64,000 nt of DNA from NCBI RefSeq assembly GCF_002954455.1, contig NZ_MSCC01000001.1, positions 447,205 to 511,204 on the forward strand. Reading direction: 5' to 3'. Of this stretch, positions 17,943 to 28,347 are shown piece by piece. The stretch comes from Photobacterium aquimaris (GTDB taxonomy: Bacteria > Pseudomonadota > Gammaproteobacteria > Enterobacterales > Vibrionaceae). Every line of letters starts with the position of its first letter. Position 1 is the stretch's first letter. The translations under genes and the position numbers were made by a program. The notes beneath the pieces were generated by a model that saw nothing but the letters and a program-made list of their open reading frames with translations, was not told where the DNA came from and searched no databases.

Positions 17943-20510
17943 ATGGATAGAAACGAATCTGAAACCCGTGCTGAGTTAATCACGCCTAAATTAACGGTAG
18001 ATGGTTGGGGTAAAACTGACCATAGCATTATTCGCCGTGAAGTGAGTATTACGGCTGGGCGTATTTTGGGGGGCGGTAAACGCGCCTCAAAACTCAGTGC
18101 TGATTACGTTTTAGAGTTTCAAGGCCGTAAACTCGCTGCCGTTGAAGCCAAACGTGAAAGGCTAAGTTATACCGAAGGTGTGCGCCAAGCGAAAGACTAC
18201 GCTACACGCTTACAGTGCCGTTTCGCTTATGCCACTAACGGTCATGACATTTACCAAATAGATATGCTAAAGGGTGATGAAAAGTTAGTAGATAGCTATT
18301 TAAGCCCTGAAGATATGTGGGCGATTGCCTTTAATGGTGAGGATGGTAAAAGTGAACCCGAGTTCACTAGTACTTGGCGTGAAAACTTTGCAAAAATCCC
18401 CTTTGAATGTAAAGGCGATTGGCAACCTCGTTATTACCAAGAAAACGCTATTAACCAAGCGTTAGAGGCAATAGCAAAAGGCAAAGACCGTATACTACTT
18501 ACCCTTGCAACAGGCACGGGTAAAACCTGTATTGCCTTTCAAATATCATGGAAGCTGTTTAACAGTCGTTGGAGTTTACAAGCAGCTAAGAACCCCAGTA
18601 ATGCAAAAAAACGTCCTCGTATATTGTTCTTAGCCGACCGTAATGTATTAACCAAGCAAGCCTTTAACGACTTTGGTGCTTTTGGTGAAGATGCAGTAGT
18701 GCGCATTACTCCGGCTGAAATTAAAAAAAACAAAGGTGTACCGAAAAATGCCAGTATATTTATGGCCATTTTCCAAACGCTAATGACGGACTCTGGCGGT
18801 AATGAAGAGGCTGAGGAAGTAGAAAGTGAAGAGTTTGATTCTGAGCAAGTAAAAGATACTAGCAACTGCCGATTTAGAGAATATCCAAAAGACTTCTTCG
18901 ACTTTATCATTATTGACGAATGTCACCGTGGTGGTGCCAATGATGAAAGTTCATGGCGCGATATTCTTGACTACTTTGCCCCTGCGGTACAACTTGGTTT
19001 AACTGCTACACCAAAACGTACAGAGAATGCTGACAGTTATAAATATTTTGGTGATCCCGTTTATAGCTATACCTTAAAACAGGGTATTAACGATGGTTTT
19101 TTAACGCCATTTAAGGTTTATCCGATAGTCGGCACTATGGATGAGTACGTGTATACCCCTGGTGATGCTGTTACGTTTAAAGGCGAACCAGAACCAGGCA
19201 GAGTATATAAAGAAGGTGACTTTAACCGCATCATTGTAATGCCGCAGCGTGAGCAAAAGCGTGTGCAGTATTGGATGGATCATATTAATCCACGTGATAA
19301 AACGATCGTGTTCTGTGCGACACAAGAGCATGCTGGAATGGTGCGTGACTTTATTAATCAATATGCAGTAAAAAAAGGGTGGACGACTAACCCTAGCTAT
19401 TGTGTGCGTATTACTGCAAATGATGGTGCTGCGGGTGAAAATGACCTACGCACATTCTGTGACAATGAAAAAACGATTCCGACGATATTAACGACTTCGC
19501 GTAAGTTATCGACGGGTGTCGATGCTCGTAATGTACGTAATATCGTATTAATGCGTCCGTGTAATAATATGATTGAGTTCAAGCAGATCATTGGTCGTGG
19601 CACACGTATGTACGATGGCAAATCATTTTTTACTGTGTATGACTTTGTAAAAGCGCACCACAACTTCTCTGATCCTGAATGGGATGGTGAGCCATTACCA
19701 CCAAAAGAAAAACCAGACGAAGAGCCTTGTGATATCTGTAATAACAAGCCCTGTAGCTGTTTATGTGAAACGTGTGGCTTTAATCCATGTAATTGCGAAA
19801 ATGAAATCCCTCCAGAGCCTTGTAGCGATTGTCATCACTCTCCATGCCAATGTGTTACAGAACCTTGTAATAACTGCGGAGATACCCCTTGTAGTTGTAA
19901 TACGGGCGATGGCGAAGAGGAGAACGGCAAACCAGAGAAGATATTTATTACTCTAACTGATGGTAAGGTGCGTCAAATACAGCATATGAAAAGCGTATTA
20001 TTCATGGGGGCTGACGGCGCTATGCTCACCGCAAAACAATTTGTTGAACAACTGTTTGGTGATTTACCTAGATTTTTTGGTAATGAAGATGAGTTACGTG
20101 AGATATGGAGTAACCCAAGTACTCGCGAAAAGCTATTAGCTGATTTGCAAGAAGCTGGCTACGATGATGAAAAACTCGATAGTATGAAAGACATTATCGA
20201 TGCCAAAGACAGTGATGTTTACGATTTATTGTCTTTTGTCGCTTACGCCAGAGAACCCCACACTCGTAAAGAGCGCGTTGCAACCGCGAGACCAAGTATA
20301 TCGAGTGAGTTTACTGACAAACAAATTGAGTTTATCGAATTCGTTTTAGATAAATACATTGAAGATGGTTTTCAAGAATTAGCCGCTAAGAAAATGCGTA
20401 GTCTAGTTGAACTCAAATATGACACCATCAGTGACGCTGCTGTGGAGTTTGGATCTCCTGCGGTAATTAGAGATACGTTTATTGGTTTTCAGAAGTATTT
20501 GTATGTGTAG
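17943..20510 (+). CDS. hsdR: Type I restriction endonuclease subunit HsdR (EcoEI-like)
   Basis: Start at ATG 17943, preceded by AGGTAAG, gives 855 aa. The N-terminal nuclease has the PD-(D/E)xK pattern ADYVLEF then AAVEAKRE (about D54, E68, K70). The SF2 motor follows: ATGTGKTCIAF (about 190-200), IIDECHRGG and LTATPKRTENADSYKYFGDPVYSYTLKQG, with helicase C-terminal motifs KLSTGVDARNVRN and QIIGRGTRMYDG. A Cys-rich segment (about 594-655) holds four CxxCx4CxC units, probably zinc-binding; I recall one or two such units in EcoEI-type HsdR, so four looks expanded. The C-terminal EcoEI-type domain follows. It translocates and cuts unmodified DNA with HsdM and HsdS. Confidence 0.93.
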   Translation: MDRNESETRAELITPKLTVDGWGKTDHSIIRREVSITAGRILGGGKRASKLSADYVLEFQGRKLAAVEAKRERLSYTEGVRQAKDYATRLQCRFAYATNGHDIYQIDMLKGDEKLVDSYLSPEDMWAIAFNGEDGKSEPEFTSTWRENFAKIPFECKGDWQPRYYQENAINQALEAIAKGKDRILLTLATGTGKTCIAFQISWKLFNSRWSLQAAKNPSNAKKRPRILFLADRNVLTKQAFNDFGAFGEDAVVRITPAEIKKNKGVPKNASIFMAIFQTLMTDSGGNEEAEEVESEEFDSEQVKDTSNCRFREYPKDFFDFIIIDECHRGGANDESSWRDILDYFAPAVQLGLTATPKRTENADSYKYFGDPVYSYTLKQGINDGFLTPFKVYPIVGTMDEYVYTPGDAVTFKGEPEPGRVYKEGDFNRIIVMPQREQKRVQYWMDHINPRDKTIVFCATQEHAGMVRDFINQYAVKKGWTTNPSYCVRITANDGAAGENDLRTFCDNEKTIPTILTTSRKLSTGVDARNVRNIVLMRPCNNMIEFKQIIGRGTRMYDGKSFFTVYDFVKAHHNFSDPEWDGEPLPPKEKPDEEPCDICNNKPCSCLCETCGFNPCNCENEIPPEPCSDCHHSPCQCVTEPCNNCGDTPCSCNTGDGEEENGKPEKIFITLTDGKVRQIQHMKSVLFMGADGAMLTAKQFVEQLFGDLPRFFGNEDELREIWSNPSTREKLLADLQEAGYDDEKLDSMKDIIDAKDSDVYDLLSFVAYAREPHTRKERVATARPSISSEFTDKQIEFIEFVLDKYIEDGFQELAAKKMRSLVELKYDTISDAAVEFGSPAVIRDTFIGFQKYLYV

Positions 20511-20603
20511 GGGGCTGAGTCTCATACTTATCAGATAAGAGTCTGTTGGGATGTATTGCGAAACTGTTTTTAATGTAGCAATATCGTCCCATAGGTTCAT
20601 AGG

Positions 20604-20786
20604 GTGAAGTGGCAGTATGTAGTAGACTCGTTGAACGAGGAAATCGAATTAGAACTAAAAGAAATTGCTGACGATTGGATGGCATTATTCCACAATCCAG
20701 AACTAGAAAAAATGGTAAATGGTAGCCAGTATAATGACGAATGTAGTCTTTGTGGACTAGATAGCCATTTTTGCGCTTGCTACTAA
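20604..20786 (+). CDS. Small Cys-motif protein after hsdR
   Basis: A 60-aa ORF from a GTG begins 93 bases after hsdR. Its C-terminus carries CSLCGLDSHFCACY, a CxxCx6CxC pattern that echoes the CxxCx4CxC units in HsdR. The rest is acidic and helical (LNEEIELELKEIADDWMALFHNPELEKM). The ribosome site is weak. It could be a small zinc-binding accessory of the restriction system or an unrelated orphan. No family is recognised. Confidence 0.45.
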   Translation: MKWQYVVDSLNEEIELELKEIADDWMALFHNPELEKMVNGSQYNDECSLCGLDSHFCACY

Positions 20787-20822
20787 GCTATTAAATTAAA
20801 AGCTCTGTTGCTAATTGTCTGT

Positions 20823-22178
20823 TCAATTAGAAAGTCTACGAAGTTCTGATAAGGTTGTTAATAAAGAATCTAATGCCTCTTTTTCTCCAATTTCATCAGA
20901 CTTCAAAGAGTCTGCGATTTTTAGCATGTGTTTTACTCTAACCTTGATCTGGGTTGATATAGGGGCTCTCTCAACACTTTGATCTGAATCTGGCTCATTA
21001 ATTTCATTAGCTATATGTATATATCTTGATAGTGTGTCATTAGATGCATGCATAGTAACTTTTCGACAGGCATTTGCTGCAACCGTTAATATGTTGTGAA
21101 AACTTCCAGATTCGGCTAATTTTTTTATAGATTTCGCAACTCTAAGTGTGATGAACCTGTGACGAAAAGAATGATTAGTCAGGTGTCTGAGATCTCGGCA
21201 ATATTTACTACCGTTGATTACTTTCTTAGCATAGTTTTTTAAGTAAGTAGCTTTGAGAGCCTTTCCTGTTCTTAAATCAACAAAGATAGCATCATGCTTT
21301 ATATCAGGAAACATATTCTCTACCATTTCGATGTGCCAAAGCAGAACTTGAATATCTTCCTTAGTGGTTTCAACTTCTCTTTTTTTACCTTTATATTTTC
21401 CTTTCATAATTGGAATCTGTCTAAGTATAGGCACTTTGGTGCTAAGTAGATTTTTTGCAGATTCTTTTATTATTGATCTGGTGATTTGGTGTACTTCGGT
21501 GATTCTAGAACCCGTAATATCAAGTAACGTAGTAAATGCTTGCCATCGACTAAGAAGGAAATCGTCAATGTTAGGGTGGTAGGTGGTGCAATTAATCGCA
21601 TCAAGCCACATTTCTAACTGGTAGTCACGAATAAATTCAATATCAGAGCTTATATGAATTAAGCCTTTAAGACAGTGATGAGTTAAGTATGGTATTTCAA
21701 TACCTCCTCTTGTTATCTTCTTATTCTGATAGTGAACCTTATAACCTCCTGTATCCTCTTTATAAGATGTAGCTAACATGACCTCAGGCTGTCGCCTAGA
21801 TAAATAGACTATGTATTCAAGAGCTACTCTGATATGTTTTATTATGGTATCGTCGAATATTCCTCTATCTTTGAGATGTTCGATATACTCATATAGCGTA
21901 CTATCGTTTACATCATAAACATTGATTTTCTCATTCTCTAGAAAAGAGCAGAATAAATTCAAGTTGTATGCCTTCTTAATAACAGTGGTTGCAAGAGGCT
22001 TTATGTTATATACGCTTGCTCCTCCTCCAATATGAGTAATGAATGCATTAGCATTCCAATCAAACATTCCTTCCTTAGTAATTATCATAGGAAGTTTACA
22101 TTTTGACCTCTCAGCTATTCTACTACTAGTCAAGATGCTACCAAGATTGGGCTGGTTAGCAATAACGACTGTCGACAT
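20823..22178 (-). CDS. Tyrosine recombinase (451 aa), island mobility
   Basis: The C-terminal half has the full catalytic set of tyrosine recombinases. Arg I is R225 in ITGSRITEVH, the HxxR box is H336-R339 in NHSFRHRF, the third His is H377 in TMHASNDT, and the nucleophile is Y386 in LSRYIHI. An N-terminal SAM-like core-binding domain is expected at about 55-130. It should cut and rejoin DNA at the GATGTG core. It is the last gene of the four-gene operon; its ATG overlaps the stop of the coiled-coil gene (TAATG). By position it corresponds to TnpA of Tn554 or GmtY of Gamma-Mobile-Trio islands, from memory and unverified. Confidence 0.9.
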   Translation of the reverse strand: MSTVVIANQPNLGSILTSSRIAERSKCKLPMIITKEGMFDWNANAFITHIGGGASVYNIKPLATTVIKKAYNLNLFCSFLENEKINVYDVNDSTLYEYIEHLKDRGIFDDTIIKHIRVALEYIVYLSRRQPEVMLATSYKEDTGGYKVHYQNKKITRGGIEIPYLTHHCLKGLIHISSDIEFIRDYQLEMWLDAINCTTYHPNIDDFLLSRWQAFTTLLDITGSRITEVHQITRSIIKESAKNLLSTKVPILRQIPIMKGKYKGKKREVETTKEDIQVLLWHIEMVENMFPDIKHDAIFVDLRTGKALKATYLKNYAKKVINGSKYCRDLRHLTNHSFRHRFITLRVAKSIKKLAESGSFHNILTVAANACRKVTMHASNDTLSRYIHIANEINEPDSDQSVERAPISTQIKVRVKHMLKIADSLKSDEIGEKEALDSLLTTLSELRRLSN

Positions 22179-22705
22179 TACTTAACTTCCCCTACACGTT
22201 GCTTTCCAAGTATCTGTGCTTGCTCTCGGATCAAGTTTTTAATAGCATCATCTATCACCAAGTCTTCACGGTAGCTTTCGATAAGATGCATGTAAGCACG
22301 ATATACTTCTGCCAAAGCTTTTTTAAGTTCTTCATTCTCCTTTTTAAGTATATTTGAAGCTTTATCATTTGATTTGTATATTGAGCTTTTGTTTCCATGA
22401 CTTTCACTATCTGCAAGTTTTTTATTTGCATTTTTGATAGCCTTTTGAAGCATCTTGAGGGGGGGAGCATTATGTTCAGCGTGAGCTGTATTCCAAGAGT
22501 ATGATATAATGCCCAAATCATCATCACTCCATTTGTGAACCGATGCTTCTGCGATGAAGTTTCCTTTAATATTCAGTGATGTGAATATATCCTCTACTGA
22601 ATTAATGGAATTAATTAACTTAGCTTTCTTCTCTATTGAATTAGTGATCGCATTTTTTCTGTTTTTTACTGCTTCTGACGTTTCACCTAGTTTATATTTT
22701 GGCAT
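22178..22705 (-). CDS. Small coiled-coil partner of the recombinases
   Basis: This 175-aa basic, Lys-rich protein has a C-terminal coiled coil (about 117-145, KKENEELKKALAEVYRAY) and an N-terminal helical part with SWNTAHAEHNAPPLKMLQKAIKNANKK. A good ribosome site AGGAAATTAACA precedes the ATG. It sits between two recombinase genes, overlapping the downstream one. Tn554-type elements have a small TnpC in a comparable role, affecting efficiency and orientation of transposition. This may be an analogue, or GmtX of Gamma-Mobile-Trio islands. Both assignments are inference from size and position. Confidence 0.65.
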   Translation of the reverse strand: MPKYKLGETSEAVKNRKNAITNSIEKKAKLINSINSVEDIFTSLNIKGNFIAEASVHKWSDDDLGIISYSWNTAHAEHNAPPLKMLQKAIKNANKKLADSESHGNKSSIYKSNDKASNILKKENEELKKALAEVYRAYMHLIESYREDLVIDDAIKNLIREQAQILGKQRVGEVK

Positions 22706-22724
22706 TGTTAATTTCCTTTTTTGT

Positions 22725-24695
22725 CTATGAAATAAAAGAAAACGTTCTCTCCTTCAATTTTGCAAAAACGAACTTCCTGTTTGTTTTTTCTTTATGCTCA
22801 GAAATTAGCTTTTGTACCAAAGGTTCTATTACAGTAGATATATTTGATGTTTTTCTTGCTTTATTAACAATGGTGTGAATAGCATTATCTGCATTGATGT
22901 GTTTATTTAAAGAGGCTCCGATTTTAGCTATAGTTAATTCAGCTTCTTCAATCCATTCATCAGTTGGATCCACTTCAGCATAATGGAATGTCTGGTCTAG
23001 GTTAGCATGTCCCAGAAACCAAGAGAGTTCATCTAGTCCCTCTCCGTCAGTAAAATTGAAATATAAAACAGCAAAGAATCGTCTGAATTGGTGTGTTCTT
23101 GCATACCATCTTTTACCATTTTTCAGTGGAGACTCGATCCAGTCAAAAAATGTATCTAAGCAATCGTCCAAGGCGTCTCTGCCAAATGCTTTCTGGTGTT
23201 CATGCGTTTCTAGGCGATAGGTAGATGCGGTGCTTGAACGGGCATTGAGCATTCGAGTGAAAAGGTATGATTCTTTATCGTCATTAACCAAACCACGTCT
23301 TTCTTCAATTTCGCTTACAAATGCAGCGAATTCCAGCCCGTAATCATATATTATGTCTGGGATCGGTCTATGTACTTCTTCAAGTTCCCATCTTTCAGAA
23401 CTTTTTGGTATCCGCAAAATTAGATCAAATAATCCATCTATTGGTGATTGCACGAAACAAGACCGTCTTAGTGTGATAAGTGATGTTGTTCTGGCACCAG
23501 AAAAACTAGCGATAAGTATCCAGATAGCGGCGATGTATAGCCTGACAACTATTCCTACGGATATGCCATCGCTAAAATCGTTCTTATAACGGTCAAGCTC
23601 ATTCTCATAACGCCATGAAGTAATATTTAGATCGTACAGGGCGTCGGGTATTGGGGTGTTTTTAAAAGCCATATTCTGGTATTTTCGTAAATTATCAACC
23701 TGCTTTTTTGCACCGTTAGAATCGATTAAGGTTTTTTCTGCCTTATTTAACGAAGAAAGATATTTTCTTAACGATGGCCCATAAGCTCGAACAAAGTGAA
23801 GCGCTGAGGACAGTGTATAAAGAGAAATCTGAACGGGCATAAGAGGGGTTTTTTCAGGTTCAACTACTTCATTGAAAATGGTATAGCCACTTGAAAAAAG
23901 CTTCTGAACAGGATGTCTGAATTTGTACTTTTGGCAAGGTCGTGCTGTGAACAGGGCATGAAGTTTTGATATTTCATTTGATATGGTTTTGACTTTTGGT
24001 GCTAAATCATAATTTATGTCGAATTTAATAATGCAAGCATTGGGGTATTGTGCTGTATAGCCAATTTCACTTCTGAATCCTTCATGCTGGCTTTCTAAGT
24101 ATTTTATTAGCTTGTCTTTTAAGCTTTTGAACTGCCTGCTTGTAAGTGTGATTGATTTTTTCAATGAGCCCCAATCGATCTCACTTTTTGAATTCCAACG
24201 CTTTAGAATAATGTCCAAGCACTTATCGAAATTATGCTTTTCTACATTAAACGACAATAAATAGTCCTTAACGTGTTCAAAGCTAATTTCCGATAAGCTC
24301 CTTATTGGCTTTTGGTTTTTTAGGCCTTGTAGTTCATTTGCGTGAACTATCAAGTGACACGTAGTTCTCAATATATCTGAGGCTCTTTCCGCTCTTGTTA
24401 TTTTGCCTTTAGTATTTAAGTAGAGCAGACTGTTCCTTATATCCTCAAGTAAATATTGATTAATTTTATCTGTCAGTTTTTCATTGTGAGATACGTTCTT
24501 AGCAAAAGAAAGGCGTCGAGTAAGGTTCTGATTATCTTCTAATGCATACCCTGTTTTCCCTATAACCCAAGTAGTATCGAATACGCTTTCATTAAGCATC
24601 CAACTCGGTTTGGGATAGCAGTCCTCCTCGTTTATAATTGCTAATTTAGTCGGATCATTTAGTTCTTTATGGGGAGATAATCCAGTCTTTTCCAT
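22725..24695 (-). CDS. Large tyrosine recombinase (656 aa), island mobility
   Basis: The ATG at 24695 stands one base after the stop of the 708-aa gene, with AGGA in good position; a TTG 15 bases earlier is an alternative. From the ATG the catalytic set is R402 (SFSGARTTSL), H535-R538 (RTHQFRRFF), H563 (WFLGHANLDQ) and Y572 (FHYAEV). The long N-terminal half (1-380) is presumably for DNA binding or partner contact. Size and domain placement resemble TnpB of Tn554 (about 630 aa, from memory) or GmtZ. It should be an active strand-exchange enzyme working with the 451-aa recombinase. It is the second gene of the operon. Confidence 0.9.
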   Translation of the reverse strand: MEKTGLSPHKELNDPTKLAIINEEDCYPKPSWMLNESVFDTTWVIGKTGYALEDNQNLTRRLSFAKNVSHNEKLTDKINQYLLEDIRNSLLYLNTKGKITRAERASDILRTTCHLIVHANELQGLKNQKPIRSLSEISFEHVKDYLLSFNVEKHNFDKCLDIILKRWNSKSEIDWGSLKKSITLTSRQFKSLKDKLIKYLESQHEGFRSEIGYTAQYPNACIIKFDINYDLAPKVKTISNEISKLHALFTARPCQKYKFRHPVQKLFSSGYTIFNEVVEPEKTPLMPVQISLYTLSSALHFVRAYGPSLRKYLSSLNKAEKTLIDSNGAKKQVDNLRKYQNMAFKNTPIPDALYDLNITSWRYENELDRYKNDFSDGISVGIVVRLYIAAIWILIASFSGARTTSLITLRRSCFVQSPIDGLFDLILRIPKSSERWELEEVHRPIPDIIYDYGLEFAAFVSEIEERRGLVNDDKESYLFTRMLNARSSTASTYRLETHEHQKAFGRDALDDCLDTFFDWIESPLKNGKRWYARTHQFRRFFAVLYFNFTDGEGLDELSWFLGHANLDQTFHYAEVDPTDEWIEEAELTIAKIGASLNKHINADNAIHTIVNKARKTSNISTVIEPLVQKLISEHKEKTNRKFVFAKLKERTFSFIS

Positions 24696-24696
24696 T

Positions 24697-26823
24697 TCAG
24701 CTATCCTCAATACTGTTAAGTTTTTTCTCTGCTTGTCTAAGAAGTAGCTTCAAGATAATGGGGCCTTCTGAAATTTTAGAAATAGCGGCTATACAATCAT
24801 CTTTAAGATCTTGATCTTCACCGTTTTTGACGTATTTTAATGCTAGTATTATATTTTTAAGTGATATGCAAAAATACTTATTATTAGAGGTGTCATGTTC
24901 GGATCCTTGTGATTTAAGGCTCTCATAAAGAGTTCCTCCCATGTCAGGATTGTCGAAAGCTTTTATAACTTGGGTTCTAAAATCTGCAATAGTTAATTGA
25001 AGTGAATCTGCTGGCGATTCATCATGAGTGACGGCCATGAACAAGAGGACATGCTGAAAGGACCTGATTTTTACTCTATATACTAATTCAGTTAGGTAGT
25101 CTGGGATATATCTTGCAAGAGTCGTTTTTACGGTGTTACCAAAATAATTTGCAGCTTTTAGGGAGTCACCGTTGGAATCTAAATAAATCCAAACTCCTTT
25201 TGATGAGCGGACTTTTGTGAGCGTAGCATATTTTAATAGTTCGCTTTTTTTAGCAGCTTTTGCTCTGATTTTTTTGAATTGATTTTGAAAAGTTGAAGGT
25301 ATCGGATTGCTAATGCCATATTTGGATGTGCATAACCAGAGTTCTTTTTGGTTTGTAAATTCTCTCGCTCGGTTGGTCATTTCAAGAGCCATTTTTAAGC
25401 AAGTAGCTGCATCAATATCCTGTTCCGAGATATCGATTGGATCGACAAAAGATCTAATAGTATTTCTTGTTTTAGTATGTCTCGCTCGGAGTTTTAAAGC
25501 ACGAAGTTTTACTGAACCCTCATCTGTAACTTGAATAAATTCATGTCCGTGACCATCTGAATATACTTTCACGTTGTATAGTGAGTAAGGATTGATCCCT
25601 AACTCTTCAATAATTATTGTTTGCATCGCAGATGCTACCCGTGTTGTCAATCCAAGGTGTTGTTGAACTTCTTTAGAATAGGAAATGCCTTCAAGGTCAT
25701 GTTTAGGCATACCATTTATGAAGCACTCATAAAAGTGATCGAAGTAAGCTACAAGGTTATTTTTTCTTAGTGTCTTTGAGGAACAGGCTGATGAAAATGG
25801 GTTGTACTTTTTTATAATTCGAAGATCGGGATGTTTAAGGAACTCTGTTTTTTGACTGTTCGAGATTATTTGGCTTTGTTCTTTAAACTTTTGGTAACCA
25901 TCCAAAACTATTTTTCTTGCTTCTTCAAGTAAGAGATTTAAATTGTTAGCAAGCTCAGAGGTTAGTTCTTTTATGAAATCAGAGGTATTTCTAAAAAGGT
26001 CTTTTTCTCGTTCATCATAAATGTCAGTGGTACATAGAAGAGGGTTGTTTAATCTCACTTGCTGAGTTTTTACGCATCTTCTCAAATTGTCAGGAAAATC
26101 TGTTTCTTTAGATATAAGGTTATGATCACGTAAGACTGCGATGGCGTTTTTTACATTCTGAAATTTTCTATAAGCAGTGTTTCTAGAAACCTTTTTCAGC
26201 AGATTATTTCGAAATTTAAGTAGCGTACCTTCAATAACTTTTGGATGTTCGTACCATCTAGGATCTTCAGCAAATACAAAATTTAAATAATTATTTAGTG
26301 GTCCTCTATGTTGTTTAATTTGCTTAAAATTGTAGACATGCTCTCTTAATCTCTGACTTATCTCTAGAGAACAGGTTCTGGATAGTGTTTCGTAAAACTC
26401 TTCATCAGCGTTGATCTTTTTGGATTTTATTTTTACAAGATACTTATTAGGTATTATTTGAGCCTTGTAAGCTTTATGTGCTGAATCGGAGTAGGGTTTA
26501 TCTGGGAAGATAAAATATTCTGTGAACACTCCTTTGTCGATTAGCCGTTTTGTTAGGCTATAAAGCAGGGTGAGTTTTTGGTGAGCTACTGATTTTGTGT
26601 GGATCTGGCACAGATGTGAGCGGATATGAACGAATGCTTTTGTTAATGCTGCGCTGTCATTGTTTTTTATAGGGGGGCCTAGTAACCCCTGATATGCATC
26701 TAGCAGATGTAATATTAGTAACCTTCTATTGTATTTTTGGCAGTTAACAAACTTTTCTACCACGGTGAAATAATCTGGTATTAGATAAGTTGACAACAAC
26801 CTGAGTTTTTCTTCAGTCAACAT
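24697..26823 (-). CDS. Degenerate tyrosine-recombinase-like protein (708 aa)
   Basis: This is the first gene of the mobility operon, starting 116 bases from the island end. Residues 535-577 (LTKVRSSKGVWIYL then YFGNTVKTTLARYIP) align by eye with the C-terminal recombinase fold. T536-R539 replaces HxxR, N563 replaces the third His, and Y572 stands where the nucleophile would be. The expected Arg I region (LGINPYSLYNV, about 408-418) has N411 instead of Arg. I therefore call it a recombinase-fold protein that has lost catalysis, perhaps an end-binding or architectural subunit. The long N-terminal part (1-390) is helical and basic. The family is not recognised and the alignment is mine. Confidence 0.6.
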   Translation of the reverse strand: MLTEEKLRLLSTYLIPDYFTVVEKFVNCQKYNRRLLILHLLDAYQGLLGPPIKNNDSAALTKAFVHIRSHLCQIHTKSVAHQKLTLLYSLTKRLIDKGVFTEYFIFPDKPYSDSAHKAYKAQIIPNKYLVKIKSKKINADEEFYETLSRTCSLEISQRLREHVYNFKQIKQHRGPLNNYLNFVFAEDPRWYEHPKVIEGTLLKFRNNLLKKVSRNTAYRKFQNVKNAIAVLRDHNLISKETDFPDNLRRCVKTQQVRLNNPLLCTTDIYDEREKDLFRNTSDFIKELTSELANNLNLLLEEARKIVLDGYQKFKEQSQIISNSQKTEFLKHPDLRIIKKYNPFSSACSSKTLRKNNLVAYFDHFYECFINGMPKHDLEGISYSKEVQQHLGLTTRVASAMQTIIIEELGINPYSLYNVKVYSDGHGHEFIQVTDEGSVKLRALKLRARHTKTRNTIRSFVDPIDISEQDIDAATCLKMALEMTNRAREFTNQKELWLCTSKYGISNPIPSTFQNQFKKIRAKAAKKSELLKYATLTKVRSSKGVWIYLDSNGDSLKAANYFGNTVKTTLARYIPDYLTELVYRVKIRSFQHVLLFMAVTHDESPADSLQLTIADFRTQVIKAFDNPDMGGTLYESLKSQGSEHDTSNNKYFCISLKNIILALKYVKNGEDQDLKDDCIAAISKISEGPIILKLLLRQAEKKLNSIEDS

Positions 26824-26928
26824 ACACTATACCTATTTGAAAGTTTCAATTAGGTAAAGTTTATGTTGAAAAATTAGAAATTGGCAAGGAACTTATGTGT
26901 TTATAAAATTATGAAATAGAACTCAAAA

Positions 26929-27811
<883 letters not shown>

Positions 27812-27833
27812 CAAATAATTCGATTTTAGATTG

Positions 27834-27862
27834 AAGCCTCACACAAGTGAGGCTTTTTTTGG
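27834..27862 (+). terminator. Native ligA terminator
   Basis: AAGCCTCAC (27834-27842), ACAA, GTGAGGCTT (27847-27855), then T residues. Confidence 0.85.
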
Positions 27863-28347
27863 TCGTTATTTAGCCAATGTTAGTGTGCTGTTAGTGATAA
27901 TAAACTTAATTTTTAGTATTTATTTAATGGTGGTAATGAAAAATATTTGAGGTTGACATCCATAGTTTACTATTTATGAAACTGCTAATAGCGCTATATT
28001 AGAAATACGACACTGTTCACAATAATAGTTTTTAAATTGTCTATCTCTTTGTTTATTAGGGGTGTTTTTTTATTTTCGTGTTGGTTTAGAAAACATATGA
28101 CATTGATCACGATAGTGCCAAAAGTTTGCACTCAATCATATTTTCACTATTAAAAAGTAAGTTCTTATTGATGTTTTGCGCTGCGAAAGTAGTCTTAATA
28201 CCGAAGTTACTTAAAAGTTCAATTTAAAACGAAAAAATATGAATCGGTTGAAATGATTCGACTGACATATAGGAGATTTACTTGTCACCTTCGGCGGCCA
28301 ACCTTTCAGGGGCAAGTAAACAGCTAATATCTTTTAGGAGTTATTCC
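27863..28347 (+). promoter_or_regulatory. Porin upstream region and leader
   Basis: This gap of about 485 bases precedes the porin gene. A CRP-like site TATGA-CATTGA-TCACG lies at 28096-28111, with two mismatches to TGTGA-N6-TCACA. Farther down, TTTACTTG (28277-28284) and CAAGTAAA (28313-28320) can pair to form a leader hairpin. AGGAG occurs twice: 28271-28275, before an in-frame TTG at 28282, and 28336-28340, before the ATG at 28348. The promoter itself is not clear. Confidence 0.45.

Noticed and set aside
28136..28160. A promoter immediately upstream of the porin leader based on AT-rich hexamers.
   Set aside because: Several overlapping weak candidates exist and none stands out.
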